From Poa pratensis (Eukaryota > Streptophyta > Magnoliopsida > Poales > Poaceae), in contig CAMZMU010000040.1 of NCBI GenBank assembly GCA_947311845.1, forward strand, positions 55,993,360 through 56,057,359: a DNA stretch of 64,000 nt. Reading direction: 5' to 3'. Shown here in pieces: positions 33,423 to 45,689 of the stretch (positions within the stretch are counted from its first letter, which is position 1; the number at the start of each line of letters is the position of its first letter). The notes under the pieces were generated by a model. The model ran no database searches. It was given only the letters and a program-made list of their open reading frames with translations, and had not been told where the DNA came from. Both the position numbers and the translations under genes were made by a program.

Positions 33423-34541
33423 TCAAAAAGCACACTGGCTGTCACATGTCCCAAGCATATAGTTTGTGTCAGTCACATGTCCTCCAGTGGCAAAGAGCTT
33501 CATAAGGTCATGGAACAGCCCATGGATGTCGCTGCACACTGTCACCGAGTTCCATGTAGATAGTCTCCCAATTATGCCATTAGTAGCTGGACCTGGCTCC
33601 TTAGAACCGGCTTCTTCTGAATGAAACTTGAACGATGGCAATGGCATTGGCCGTAGCACTGGTCCTTGTCGCTTGATGTTAAAATTCACAACCATGCCGT
33701 CCTCGAAGCATAGGGTCAAACAGCGAACCAAAGCCATGTTCGACGCCATAGTGGTGTTCGGTGGAGGCTCAATGCTGCCATCGCGAGCTTTACTAATGCG
33801 CTTCTCCATGAACGAAGGCCAAGGCGCTGGTGGACACACCCACCCTTGTAGCTGCCAACACCTGGTGGCCATCTTCGATACGGGCTCGACGACAGGAGAC
33901 GACCGCTGTGGCGAGGTTGGTGTGGCCGTTGGAGGAGTGGTCCAGAGGACCTGGGACACCACTCCAGGGTTGCTGCCGTCGCGACCATGTGCCAGACCAC
34001 CAGTCGAGTAGGTGGCAGGCGTCAGTGGAGCGATGCCGACGGTGTCAAGGTCCTCATCGCTCTCTGTGGAGACAGCGAGCTTGGGGAAGATGCCGACCGT
34101 GGCATCGCTCCTCGGGCACTCCATCGAGCATGTGGTAGGCGTCAGAGCACCACGGCAGCTGCCATCGATGGTGGTGATGTCGTGGCTTGCCTGCATTGTA
34201 CTGGAGCAGCAAATTCGGTGAAGACGTCGGTGAGGGTCTCGTAGGCGTGAAGCCAGAGCTGACGCCCAGCTTGTCGGCACCCATCACCCTATCCTGCCCA
34301 ATTTCGTCCTCTCTTATCCGAGCAAGGCACGATGCACCAGTGATACTAGAAGGAGATCTTGACCGCACAGCTGCTTGAATATCATCCCGCAGGCCCTCAA
34401 CATACTGCGGGACGAAGCACTTGATGTTGAGGTTGGGGTTGAGATCCAGCACATGGTGTAGACGCTCCTAGAATGCAGCGGTGTACTCAACCACAGTTCC
34501 GGTCTGCTTCAGCTCAAGCAACGAGCGCATGTGCGGACTGA
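33423..34541 (-). pseudogene. Gag remnant and downstream ORF of the small LTR element
   Basis: From about 34541 the minus strand reads LLELKQTGTVVEYTAAF, a stop, ERLHHVLDLNPNLNIKCFVP, then YVEGLRDDIQAAVR and SITGASCLARIREDEI, a typical Ty3/gypsy capsid segment. After a frame change an ORF of 285 codons (34280-33423) continues with Pro/Thr/Ser-rich sequence (LWTTPPTATPTSPQRSSPVV) of the kind that follows gag in such elements. A later part (CFEDGMVVNFNIKRQG) is unrecognised. The stop and frame change show it is broken. Confidence 0.55.
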
Positions 34542-34620
34542 ACATACTGATGGACATTTGGTAGAACAGGTGGTGGGCAGGGTGTGGGGTGGTGATTTTT
34601 CTATGGCTCTGTTACCAAAT

Positions 34621-34927
34621 TGTCACGAACCGATCACAGGATGTGACGAACAACTGGATTAGTACCAATATTCGAGTACAAGCTGAGGATACAAGGAGAT
34701 TTGGGTGAGAAATAGCAAAAGCATGGAGATGAGGAAACATGAGCAGGAGGTGGGGAAACAAAGCAAAGGAGAGAAGGTTACAGACGATTCAATTGTTCGA
34801 TGCATTTCTGATGTGCCTTGCTTTCTTTATAACGCTCGAAACAACTCCAGCAGGCCCAAGCCCAGTAATACAGCCAGTCCATGTCATGATTTGGCCCGTT
34901 GGCTTCTCTGTGGCCACGGTCATGACA
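34621..34927 (-). repeat. 5' LTR of the small LTR element
   Basis: 307 bp, the longer of the two LTRs, immediately followed on the minus strand by the primer binding site. Confidence 0.9.
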
Positions 34928-34932
34928 CATAT

Positions 34933-36643
34933 GGATACATACGCACTAAAAAACAATATACTCTTTTTTCCGTTAGTCATATATCAATAAGCCAGGTGGA
35001 TCCCAGTCTATAACAAAGACTAACCTTATACCGGTGGGAAATGTTCTTCATTTTAAATAATGAAACCATTTCATTACTACGAACTTTCAGAAACAACCTA
35101 GATAAGCATTAAAATAGAAGGGACATTTGGCGATTTTACGGATTGTCACATGGCCTCCGGGATTAAACATTATTATATTTTGAATTAGAAAAGCTATATA
35201 TTTTTTGGAAGAAGACCTGAAACATGGATAGAACGGGGACGTATCGGGGGGAAATGGACTAGCTACTGAGAATCTGAAAATTTTGGATATGGGCGATTGG
35301 TATGGGCGATTGGATTGTACACCAATGCTCAAATCATGAACAACCATCCCACCTCAATCCATTTTGCAAATAGGTACCCATACATGTTTGTCTTTCAGAA
35401 TCCCAGTCCTTCTCCCACATCTCGCTCCTCTTTTGCTCTCATATTACCAAAATGACGGCGAGCCAGATGCCTACGAGCTGATACGCATAGACTTCGTCTA
35501 CGAGCTAGGACATCGACGAAGAGATGCAGATACGCAGATGGTTTTCGGTGAGGCGCTACACAGCAGCGCGACACAACGAAGCAAAAATCTGGAGATCTAT
35601 CGGTTCCATAGACCAATTAAGCTCCGCACGTGTGCATCTTCACTTTTTTTTCTTTTTCTTGTATACTTTTCGAGATGAGTTTGCTTGAATGGGTTAAGGA
35701 TTCAATTTGAATAAAGATCCTGATTGTTGGTTATTTTGGTTGAATTGTGTGATGCGATATTTTTGTTCAAAATTGTAAAATGATGAAACGAAGCCCTGTT
35801 TCTTCGGGTTTTTTTGTGGGGTTCTAATTCTTCATATTCTAAAGAGACAAAATAAATATTGATTCTTCAGATTTTTCAGGAAGTAGTACGTTTCCACGTG
35901 ATATGCCCCACGAGGAACAAAGAGCTTGGTTTGTGTGGAGAACTACAACAATGTGCATGCTTCCAAATTTGGCGGTGCACGCTTAAACCGGAGAGGAAAA
36001 CGAGGAATCACACACGCGCCCAGACGGAAGTGCGCGGATCAGAGATCCACATGAGGAAAAAGGAGATCTGATGCCCAAAGCGTACTACTCCAGTCCGGGC
36101 TTGGACACATCGTCTAGATCCACTGTCTATCTACCCTGGCAGTGCACTGACCCTGACCCTGAGTGCCCGGCTGCAGCCGGTTGGAGCAAAGTATGAGCGT
36201 CAGGCAGTTAACTAGTGGCATCAGAGCAGATTTGTCAGGTGCTTATGGACTGACCGAACGAGACACCGGCGTTTGTTGGACCTAACACGCGTATTAAGAA
36301 CTGGTTAACATTGCATGCGTGATAGTACCTACGGCTGCCGCAAGAACAGCTATGAGTATACACAACACAAACTTTGCGCTGCATTTTTCTGGTGGAGAGG
36401 AAAAGCGTGGCATGAACCAGTTACCTAATTATCCTCACTAGTCTAGCTGAATTACTTTTTTTTTGGCGAAAAAGAGTTCTAGCTGAATCCGGTCAGGGAA
36501 AAACGTGTGTGTGTATTTTTGCATCCTAAAACTTTCTCCGCTCCAATAAGCAAGCTGATCAGGTTATTATCAGTCGTTCGTGGAAAAGAGCACGGGACAC
36601 TGAATCTGGCCGAGCGTGGAGTCTCGAGTGTGATGAGCACGTA
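34933..36643. other. Intergenic region without recognised genes
   Basis: AT-rich sequence with short chance ORFs. I see no conserved protein, RNA gene or transposon end between the CATAT duplication and the Stowaway element. Confidence 0.5.
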
Positions 36644-36733
36644 CTCCCTCCGTTCCAAATTAGTTGATTTTCATTTGTCCACATGTGGATGTATCTGGAC
36701 AAATGGAAGTCATCTAATTTAGAACGAATTAAG
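36644..36733. mobile_element. Diverged Stowaway-type MITE
   Basis: A 90 bp hairpin beginning CTCCCTCCGTTCCAAATTAG, with a matching arm CTAATTTAGAACGAATTAAG and TA at both flanks (36642-36643 and 36734-36735). The right terminus has decayed from the expected GGAGGGAG. Confidence 0.8.
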
Positions 36734-37089
36734 TACTACGCAACATTGTGCTGCACCACGTGCCCCTGATGTGGAAGCACGCGTTCTGCACCGCGAGGGA
36801 TACATTACTTATCCTCGTCAGCTCCACGCGCGCTCATGGCTCCCTCGAACCTACCTGCCGATCGATAGCATCCGGGCGGCAGCAGCGTTCACGCCATCCT
36901 GTCCGCGTCGGCATCGCCGTCATGTACCGGCCGACCGTTTGGGCCCTTTCGGCAACAATCCAGTCAAATGAATGCACGATTTTGTGTCTTGAGAAGTTGA
37001 GATCGCTATGGTCTTCATCACAACTTTAAACCGGGACTATTATGGCCTCGATTCAAATCCTGTTTAGTGGGGTAGAGATTTCTTTCTCC

Positions 37090-37455
37090 CCTATGGTCCA
37101 GTGATCTCTTCATTTAAGTTTTAAAAATCATATTTATAGTTTCAGAAAAATCGGAAAGCAATCCTGCATGTTTTTATGATATATCCTACAAACGTGCAAA
37201 ATCTCGATTTGAAATACTTTATATTACTATGATCAACACAAAAATAAAAAAAATCTGGATCTAAATGTACACACTTTCCAAATCTCCAAAATATGCATCA
37301 TTTGCCATTTTTGTGTAAGACATAATATAAAGTATATCAAATTAAGATTTGCACGTCTGTATGATACATCATTGAGAATATGTAGGATTATTTTTAGATT
37401 TTTAAAAAACTTATAAAATGATTTTTTTTAGGTAGAGCGGGGAGCTCAGGAGCCA
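37090..37455. mobile_element. Foldback/MITE-like inverted repeat
   Basis: Arms of about 130 bp (roughly 37117-37250 and 37310-37440) are imperfect reverse complements. Matched pieces include ACGTGCAAAATC with GATTTGCACGT, and AATACTTTATATTA with TAATATAAAGTAT. Borders are approximate and no target duplication could be fixed. Confidence 0.5.
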
Positions 37456-37517
37456 AAAATGTTTTCCTGTTTAGTGCCTTTACTTTGGTGCAAAATAAGA
37501 TCGGCCACCACCAGCGT

Positions 37518-37695
37518 TCGGAATATTTTTCAGTGGGAGGTGACGTCTCTGTCAATAGCGAGCCGTCTTTGATGACTTTATCAATCTTAAGACATGACCC
37601 GCCAGCTCAGTCTCTCAAATATGTTCATACGGTAGGGTGTGCGTGCGTACGGTCATAACGTGTATATCAACTACTGCGTTTGTACTGTGTTTCAG
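37518..37695 (+). mobile_element. 5'-truncated SINE copy
   Basis: Matches the 3' two thirds of the SINE at 37942-38237 in opposite orientation. Shared pieces are GGAATATT, AGTGGGAGG, CAATCTTAAGAC, CAGTCTCTC, GGTAGGGTGTGCG and the end TGTACTGTGTTT. The promoter boxes are missing. Confidence 0.65.
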
Positions 37696-37941
37696 CGAGA
37701 AAAACGTTGGACGGAGATGCACCGGCCTGGACCCTGGAGTAATATAGCCACGGCGTCTTATCGTTTTGATCCTTAACCCTGTACTCATTGGGCCTATTTC
37801 TCTCACGCACAAATCCTTTGCGTGGCTCTTCCGAGGCCCCAATGACACAAAGTCCAACATCTATTGGGCCTATTTCGCGTGCAGTGCTCAGAGAAATAGG
37901 CCTGGTCTTTACGTGTGCAGCCTGCAAGTTGTAGCGCTACC

Positions 37942-38237
37942 TTTTTTTCTAAACACAGTACAACGCAGACGCTCACATACACGCGCATACACTCACCCCG
38001 ATGAACGCACACACGCACACCCTACCCCTATGAGCACCTCCGAGAGACTAAGCCGGCGGATTGGGTCTTGAGATTGACGAAGTCACCACGGGCGCCTCGC
38101 TGTCGACGGGAACGTCGCCTCCCACTAAAGAATATTCCGCCTTAAATGAGAAACACCAACGTCAAACCTGGGGTTTGAACTCTGTTGGGCTGGGGGTACG
38201 ACCACCCTCCTAACCATCTTGCCACAGACAAGTTCTC
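37942..38237 (-). mobile_element. tRNA-derived SINE
   Basis: Flanked by a perfect 15 bp target duplication AGTTGTAGCGCTACC (37927-37941 and 38238-38252). On the minus strand it has a pol III A box-like TGGCAAGATGGTTAGG near its start, a B box-like GAGTTCAAACCCC about 40 bases later (complement of 38170-38182), and an A-rich tail (T run at 37942-37948 on the plus strand). Length is 296 bp. It resembles grass SINEs of the Au type, judged from memory. Confidence 0.85.
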
Positions 38238-38252
38238 AGTTGTAGCGCTACC

Positions 38253-39589
38253 CTGAGAGCGCATATTCACAGGAAATTCTGTATATGGCGCCGGATACGG
38301 GTGTAGATGGATAACATAATTTCTGCACGGTATTTGATTTTAAAGGCGTTTTGAACAATTCATATCCGGCTTTAAGAAATTTGATGGATAAGTATATCTG
38401 ATTTCGAACTTGACGTCCTGATATAGTATATGATATGTTATGTTAAATAACTCAATATATGTATTTTCGAAAATTAAATAGGATTATCCGATGGTTTTAA
38501 TCCGAATAATCTGATTTTCTTCTGAAACGTCTAACCTAATAGAGCATAATTTGCGGTTTGTGAGTTGTCGAGTTCGTCCGTTGAACAACAAGTCACTTAA
38601 TTAGTCATTGTAAAGACTATGAGTATAACTTTGTTAGTTACTAGGTTAGTGAACAATTATTTTTGGTTGTATGGTTTGATCATTTGCTTATGCGCGAATC
38701 TATCTGATTAATTTTATTTCTGTTCAAAATCCGTCGCGAATCTGTTCCCGAATCCGTGAACATATATCCGTCTTCGAATCCACATCCAATCATTATCCGC
38801 TCCGCTCCAAATCTGATGGGAAAATATGGTAGAGGAAAATCCCATCTGATCCGTTTACGTCCCTACCCGCAGGGCGACCGGAGACAGCCTCGCCGCCTAA
38901 GGGGCTACGCTGTTGGGGCGGACCATTTCCGCGGATTTTCCTTTTTTTTTCATCTTTCCTCTTTTCTGTTTTCTATTTTCTATTTTTTGAGTACTCTTTT
39001 GTTTTTCTTGTTTTGCTCGTTTTTTTACCTTTTCACTTTTGTATGATTCTTCAAAAATGTTCATTTTGTGAAAAAATTCCAGATTTGGAAACTATAATTT
39101 TTAAAAATGTTTAATTTTCAAAAATGTTCATAATTGAAAATTGTTCAGATTTAATAATGTTTAAATATAAAATATATAAATTTTAAAATTGTTCAGATAA
39201 AAACTGTTTAGATTAAAAAATGTTCGAATTTTAAAAAATGTTCAGTTCTGAAAATTGTTCACATTTTAAAAAGGTTCAAATTTTAGTAATGTTCAGTTCT
39301 ATTTTTTCAAATCTAAAAAATTGTACATTACGTTTTTATTGGGCCGCATTCGGAGAGGCCCATGAAGTGTTTGCTTCAGGCGGCGGGTGCGAGTAGCCGA
39401 TCACGGCGCTGTATAGGACCTCCCTTATTTCCCGACCCACACGGAGCGAGTGAACCTCCGTGCCTGAAGCAACATTCTCATGGCCGCTCCAATGAGCCCC
39501 AACAGCAATGCACTGTTCTTCTTCCCCGCATGTCATGTTCTTCCCCACTGCTCGATCCCTCGTTGCCGTCGTCGGCCTAACCGCCTGCT
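38253..39589. other. Intergenic AT-rich region
   Basis: Contains no convincing gene. A GC-richer part at 38860-38940 and another at 39340-39589 flank a degenerate low-complexity repeat. Single motifs such as GGATTATCCGATGG (38482) resemble the copia palindromes but are isolated. Confidence 0.5.
39054..39330. repeat. Degenerate AAAATGTTCA tandem repeat
   Basis: Irregular repeats of AAAATGTTCA or AAATTGTTCAG recur about every 15-30 bases. The tract is very AT-rich. Confidence 0.7.
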
Positions 39590-40183
39590 TGAAAGGATCG
39601 TATGACACCTAGAGGGGGGGTGAATAGGTGCTACTTCAAATTTTAGTACCTTTTCAAATTAGGCTTGACACAAAAGGTAAATTCTATAGATATGCAACTA
39701 CGGTGAATTTACCTATATGACAAGCTAGCAACTAAGCAAGATACACAAGCTAAAGGCGGTAAACAAGGATAGAGGTAACCGAAGTGAAAGCGCGCGGAGA
39801 CAAGGATGTATTACTGAGTTCCTCCTTTTTAGGGGAGTACGTCTCGTTGGAGGGGTGTGCGCTTGCCACCACAGGCTTGCTCAGCGCCACAACAGGATCA
39901 CCCTATTCTCCGATGAACCGCACGACAAAGGATTGGTTCACCTTCCACTATTGGTTCCCTTCAAGGCGGAAACCGAGCCTTTACAACAACGATCCGGTGC
40001 ACACACCCACAACTGAATTGGGGGCTCCCGAACAGCTACAATCTGTCACAAGAAAAACAAGTAAGTACAACAAGGGCTAGGTTTTCCCAATGTAAATCCT
40101 AGCAAATGGTCCCTCAAGTAAATGAGGGGGAAAGTAAATTGGCTTGGTGAAGATGTAGATCCGGGTCTCCACCTCATCCATAA
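39590..40183 (-). repeat. Truncated 3' LTR of the minus copia element
   Basis: About 594 bp, ending ACGATCCTTTCA (terminal CA complement of TG at 39590-39591) after CACCCCCCCTCTAGG, a typical copia LTR end. The beginning is missing at the fusion with RNase H near 40183. It lacks the CGGATTATCCG array of the other copia family. Confidence 0.75.
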
Positions 40184-43100
40184 CAATTGAGCACATGCAC
40201 TAGCGGCTGCCACATACTCGGCTTCGGCGGTGGAAAGGGATATACAATTTTGCTTCTTAGAAGACCAACTCACCAAGGACCTACCAAGGAATTGGCATGC
40301 CCCGAAAGTTGATTTCCTATCATCATGATCACCAGCCCAATCCGAGTCCGTGTACCCGGCAAGAGAGAAATTTGAGCCCTTTGGATACCACAAACCAAAC
40401 CTTGGGGTATAAACCAAATATCGAAGGATTCTTTTGACCGCCACCATGTGGCTTTCTTTAGGAGCGGCTTGATACCTTGCACACACCCCTACACTCAACA
40501 CAATTTCGGGTCTACATGCACAAAGATAGAGCAAAGAACCGATCATGGAGTGGTATTCCTTTTGATCAACATCTATACCCTTTGGGTTAAGTTCCAGATG
40601 ACATTTGGTGTCCATAGGAAAGCGATTCACCTTAGCATCTTGCATTTTAAATCTCTTGAGCATGTCTTGGGTATATTTGGCTTGAGAGATGAAAGTCCCT
40701 TCATTGAATTGATTGATCTCAAAACCAAGAAAGAACTTCAACTCTCCCATGATAGACATTTCAAACCTGTCAGTCATAAGCTTTGAAAATTCATCATTCA
40801 AGGATTTGTTAGATGAGCCAAAGATAATATCATCAACATAAAGTTGGCATATGAAAAGCTCCCCTTTAACCCTCTTGATAAAGAGGGTGGGATCGATTTG
40901 CCCCACTTCAAATCCATGGTCTAACAACAACTCTCTAAGGTGCTCATATCACGCACGTGGTGATTGATTAAGTCCATAGAGCGCCTTATCGAGCTTGTAG
41001 ACATGGTTAGGGAAGTTTGGGTCTTGAAATCCCGGTGGTTGCTTAACATATACCAACTCCTTTAAAGGACCATTAAGAAAGGCACTTTTCACATCTATTT
41101 GTTGCAACTTGAAATTATGATGTGATGCATATGCAAGAAGGATACGGATGGACTCAAGGTGAGCCACGGGTGCATAAGTCTCTCCAAAATCAATGCCTTC
41201 AACTTGTGAGAACCCTTGTGCAACCAATCTTGCCTTGTTCCTCACAACCATTCCATGTTCATCTTGCTTGTTCTTGAATATCCACTTAGTGCCTTAACAT
41301 TGCAGCACTCTTTGGGCTTCTCAACTAGTTTCCACACTTTGTTGCGCTTGAAGTTGTTGAGCTCTTCATGCATAGCTTCCAACCAATCCGGGTCTTCAAG
41401 AGCTTCAAACACTTTCTTTGGTTCCACCATGGATATATGTGCTTGATGCTCACTGAAGCTTGTCAATTGACCCCTTGTGGTAACCTTGCTATTTAGGTCA
41501 CCAATAATTGCTTCTAGCTTATGACTCTTTATTTCCAGGTTTCTTGCAACTCTTGCTTTACAGCGGGTTTCGATATCCTCATTGGAGCGAGGAGGTATCA
41601 CTTGATCATTTGAGTCCCCGTCTTGATCGTCTTGTTGACCTTGATCATCATTGTGCGCATCTTCAACAATAGAAGGAGAGGGTTGATCTTGGTCTTGACC
41701 TTGGCTGGCATCAACAATAGGAGTACTTGTTCTTGCATAACAACTTGTTCATGAGGAGGGTCTCGAACTTGTTCTTGGGTTGGTGCATCATTGGCTCCAT
41801 TGGTGGGAGTATGAAGATCTTGTGATGTAGAAGGCTCTACTTGGATAGAACTTGACTCTTCTTGAGGTGCCTCATGGTGAATCTCGATGGGACGAAAGAA
41901 CCCAACGCTCATCCTTCTTATTGCATCTTGAGTTCCTCATTATCTACATGACAAACATGAAATTGCGCCACTTGGGAGCCATCATTTTCATTGAACTCCA
42001 CACTACAAGATTCCACAACAATCCCGGAGGCTTTGTCGTAGACTCTATAAGTGTGGGATTCGGCACCATAACCAACAACAATACCCTCTAAAGCTTTAGA
42101 CTCAAACTTAGATAAACGAACACCTTTGATCTTATAGAAACACTTACAACCAAACACTCGGTAGTAGGAGACATTGGGCTTGTTGCCGGTAAGCATCTCA
42201 TAGGGAGTTTCCTTTGTTCCAGTGCGAAAGAATAGCCGGCTTGATGAATGACACGCCGTGGAGATGGCCTCGGCCCACAAGTAGAGCGGAGATTTAAACT
42301 CCGCCAACATGGACCTTGCCATATCCATGAGAGTCCGGTTCTTCCTCTCGGCTACACCATTTTGTTGAGGGGTATATTCAGCGGAATATTGATGACGAAT
42401 TCCCTCTTCACTAAGAAACTCATTTAAGGTGTAGTTCTTGAACTTGGAGCCATTGTCTCTCCGAATGGCCAATATGGGAACATTGTGTTGACGTTGAACT
42501 TCATTGGAGAAGTCGATGACAGCTTGTTGAGTCTCACTCTTCGACTTGAAGAAATAAACCCATGTAAATCTTGAATAGTCATCAACAATCACCAAACAAT
42601 ATTTCTTCCCACCAAGACTCGGTTGAGGAACGACACCAATGAGATAATGGTCTTGCTTGAGTGGGCAGAATCATTCATCTTTCCTTCAACACAAGCCCTA
42701 CAAAGACGATCTCTAGAAAAATAAACATTCTTTTTAGTCCAAGAATGTGGCCACCCTTGTGAAGACTTTGCAAAGTTCTCATATTGACATGGGACAAGCG
42801 GCGATGCCACAACCACCCCACGCCGGCCTTTCCGAAGAGGCACTTTGCTTGAGAGTTGGTTGACCCCGAAAAGTCCACCACAAACAACTCATGTTCAACG
42901 TACCCAACGAAAACGACCTTTAGAGTCTTGCTCCTCAAGAGCATCAAAGTTCATCTTATTAAGTGCACAAACGGACATTAAATTGTAACCGAGGGACTCG
43001 ACAAGCATGACATTCACAAGGGTGATATCTCTTGCTACTACCACCTTGCCGAGGCCCTTTACCTCAGCTTTTGACTTATCACCATAAGTGACGGTTGAAT

Positions 43101-43190
43101 GATTTGTAATTGGTCTCAACTCCGTCATGATCTCCTTGCTTCCGGTTATATGACTTGTGCATCCACTATCGACCACCCATTTTGACCCGC
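40184..43190 (-). pseudogene. Copia pol (PR-INT-RT-RNase H), broken
   Basis: Protease MVDSGCTSHITGSKEIM starts at 43176. The pre-integrase zinc part has WLWHRRLSHVNMRTLQSL and CRACVEGK. Integrase core (42595-41918) shows VDDYSRFTW, AIRRDNGSKF and NGVAERKNR. RT parts include [20 protein letters not shown] (near 41100) and YVDD (near 40840). RNase H shows YTDSDWAGDHDDRKST and STAEAEYVAAASACAQLLW, then stops matching the family at 40184. Frame changes near 42870, 42650, 41900, 41295 and 40935 separate the ORFs. The enzyme set is not functional. Confidence 0.88.
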
Positions 43191-43420
43191 CGGAAGCATA
43201 GTCCTACAAGAAATCATTGCTTGATTTTAGGTACCCATCTTGCAATGGGTCCTCTTTGGTTAGCAACGAGGGTCTTAGGAACCCAAATAGCATGAGCAAC
43301 ATATCCATCATAAGGACCAACATATTTTGCATAAACATCGCCATAATAATCAACATATAGAATGTAGTGAGGGTTAGCATTTCCCGCAAAGTCACTACGA
43401 GTGGTCTTGCCCTAGTGGCA

Positions 43421-45689
43421 TCACCACCCGCAATGGGAGTCTTGGCTTGTGCGGGCTTGGCCTTGTTCTCCTTGTTGTTGCTCTTCTTCTTCTTTGCCTT
43501 GGATACATAACCAAGACCTCCTTCCCTTTTGTTGCTTTTGCTCAACCACATGAGCAACAAGCTTCTCTTTACCTTTGGGAATTGAGGTCTTGGCACTAGT
43601 AGCCTTGGCAAGCTCAACCTTCAACCTAGCACTTTCCTCAATAACATTTGCATGATCACAAGAGGAAGTAGAGGTACTAGGTGAGTTGGATTTAGAAAGT
43701 TGAGTTTGTAGTTGCTCGTGAGACTTGACTAGAGTAGAGTGTTCACTTTCCAAGGCCTTGTGAGCCGTGTCAAGCTTCTCAATGTCCCCAATGAGTCTAG
43801 CATTAGCAACCACAAATTCGGCTTTCTCCTTTTTAGTCACTTTATATTTAGCAATGACATGGTCTCTCTCCTTAATGATTTTAGCAATTATTTCATCATT
43901 GGTACTATCAAGAGACTCAAGTCTCTCCTCAAGAGTAACCCTATAGTCTTGTTCTTCTTCAAGAGAAGCATTCAAAGATGCTATAGTGATAGAGTCCTCT
44001 CTCTCAATTTGACCTTTGACCTCAAGGAGGTCTTCGGCCGCACCTAGTTGATTCATGAGAGCCTCAACATGCTTCTTGGCTTCACCTTGCAAGTTAGCCA
44101 CAAAGGTATCGAAAGCAACAAGTTCTTCCTTGATTCTAAGACTAGAGATATCATCCAATTCATGCATAGTCTTAGGGGTGGAAGGTGATACCTCGGTAGC
44201 TTTGGCCATGAGGCAACGAGCGGTGTTGTTGGAGATGTTCTCATTGGGGGATTCAAAGAGAGAAAGTGATGAAGATGAGGTGATAGCCAATGCGGCCACC
44301 TCATGAGTGGTTTCTTCTTCTTCTTTGGAATCATCGGATGGATACTCTTCTTGAGTCAACAACACAATTCTTGATGGCTTCTTGATGAATGGCCTTTTCT
44401 TGATGTAGGGCTTCTTTTGAACCATCTTTGATTGATCCTTGAGTACAAGCCTTCCACCATGTTCTTCTCTATTCTCATAAGGACAATCTTTGATGAAGTG
44501 ATACTTGCCATGACAATTAAAGCATGTCCTTGATTTGGGTGCAAACTCCTTCTTCCCACTTGGGTTGTTTCTTTGATCAACTTGAGCCTTTGCCTTGGTC
44601 GGGTCACACCAAAATGCTCTTGACGCAAGGGCCAAGTGTTCATTGTAGGTCTGCTGGCGATCATCGGGGAGAACCTTGCTTGGACATTCATCAACTTCCA
44701 CATCTTCTTCTTGGTTTACCACTTTGGCCTTCAAAGTAAGAGAGGAACCTTGTTTCATCCCCATGGCCCTAGCACGATTGTCTTGAGCATTCTTGGTGGC
44801 AACCTTGAAGGTTTGCATTTCTTGCATAACTTCATTAGATGACATTTGAAGGTAGTTGTGTCTTCCTTGTCGAGTCTTCAAGTCAACGGGCTCGAAGGGC
44901 ATGAGAGCATTCACATACTTTCTCTTGATCCAAGCATCATCCACATAGGTTGCCCCGACGTTATAAAAGGCTTGGGCAAGGGTCTTGAGTCTTCCGTACA
45001 TCTCTTCATGATTTTCACTATCAAGCATGTAGAAGCCTTCAGCATCATTGCTCAAAGAATCAAATATGTTCCTCTTCATGCTCTCATTCCCAACAAACAC
45101 CTCGGAGAGACAATCCCAAACTTCTTTGGTGGTGGTGAGATGTTGAATGTGATGAAGATCCTTTTCTCCAACGGCAAGTTCAAGCATGTGTAGAGCGGGG
45201 GCATTGAGTTGAGCATCAGCCACCTCTCTTCTTGTCAAGTTGTTTGGATCCACGACCTTGTATCCCACTTGAATGATCCTCCAAAGCTCGATAGAGGCAC
45301 TGTTAACATGAGATCTCATTGAGTGTTGCCATCTAGTAAAAGCCAATGCATTAAGCTTAGGTGGAGGACCTAAAGGATTTATGCGAGCATGAGGTATAGG
45401 TGGGTCCGGAGAGTACCAATGAGGGACCTCATGGTACTCGGGCTTCCCACCTACCGGTTTGGGTATGGATGAAGAAGACTTCTTAGGGTCGATTTCAGTT
45501 TCTTCATCCCCTCTCTTTTCCCCTTTTCCTTCATCGAAATCACCCGTGTTGGAATTAAGGGGTCCTCTATTGGAGAGTCTCCGAAGGGGGCTTGGTACAA
45601 GTGAGTTTTGTGAGCAGTTCACATATCTCACTAAATTGGGTATCCATGGACGATCTCAATGATGTTTCCATCGTTTTGAGATCGGCCAT
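43421..45689 (-). pseudogene. Long copia gag with CCHC knuckle and coiled coil
   Basis: Likely start at 45689 (MADLKTMETSLRSSMDTQF). One frameshift near 45600 leads into an open frame of 736 codons (45631-43421). The capsid part includes FTRWQHSMRSHVNSASIELW and TTKEVWDCLSEVFVGNESMK. The knuckle CFNCHGKYHFIKDC lies near 44520. The C-terminal half has repeated charged heptads (EEEQDYRVTLEERLESLDST, LDTAHKALESEHSTL), a predicted coiled coil that may help particle assembly. Apart from the early shift the frame is unusually well kept compared with the pol of the same copy. It is about twice the length of a short copia gag, as in the SIRE/Maximus lineage. Confidence 0.8.

Larger units (their letters stand above)
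31692..34927 (-). mobile_element. Small non-autonomous LTR retrotransposon
   Basis: Direct repeats at 31692-31971 and 34621-34927 begin TGTCACGA and end TCATGACA, with target duplication CATAT (31687-31691 and 34928-34932). On the minus strand the 5' LTR is followed by TTGGTAACAGAGC (34618-34606), a near match to the iMet primer binding site, and CAAGGGGGAGCGAA (31985-31972) precedes the 3' LTR as a polypurine tract. Only a gag remnant is recognisable; there is no RT, RNase H or integrase. The 2.65 kb interior contains two ORFs of unknown nature. The left LTR lacks 27 bases present in the right one. Confidence 0.88.

Noticed and set aside
38170..38225. A tRNA gene on the minus strand
   Set aside because: A and B box-like motifs are present but no cloverleaf with an acceptor stem; the 15 bp duplication and A-rich tail identify a SINE.
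38482..38515. Isolated GGATTATCCG motif and nearby inverted half-sites
   Set aside because: Single degenerate copies in AT-rich DNA, not linked to a TATA box or an element; likely chance.
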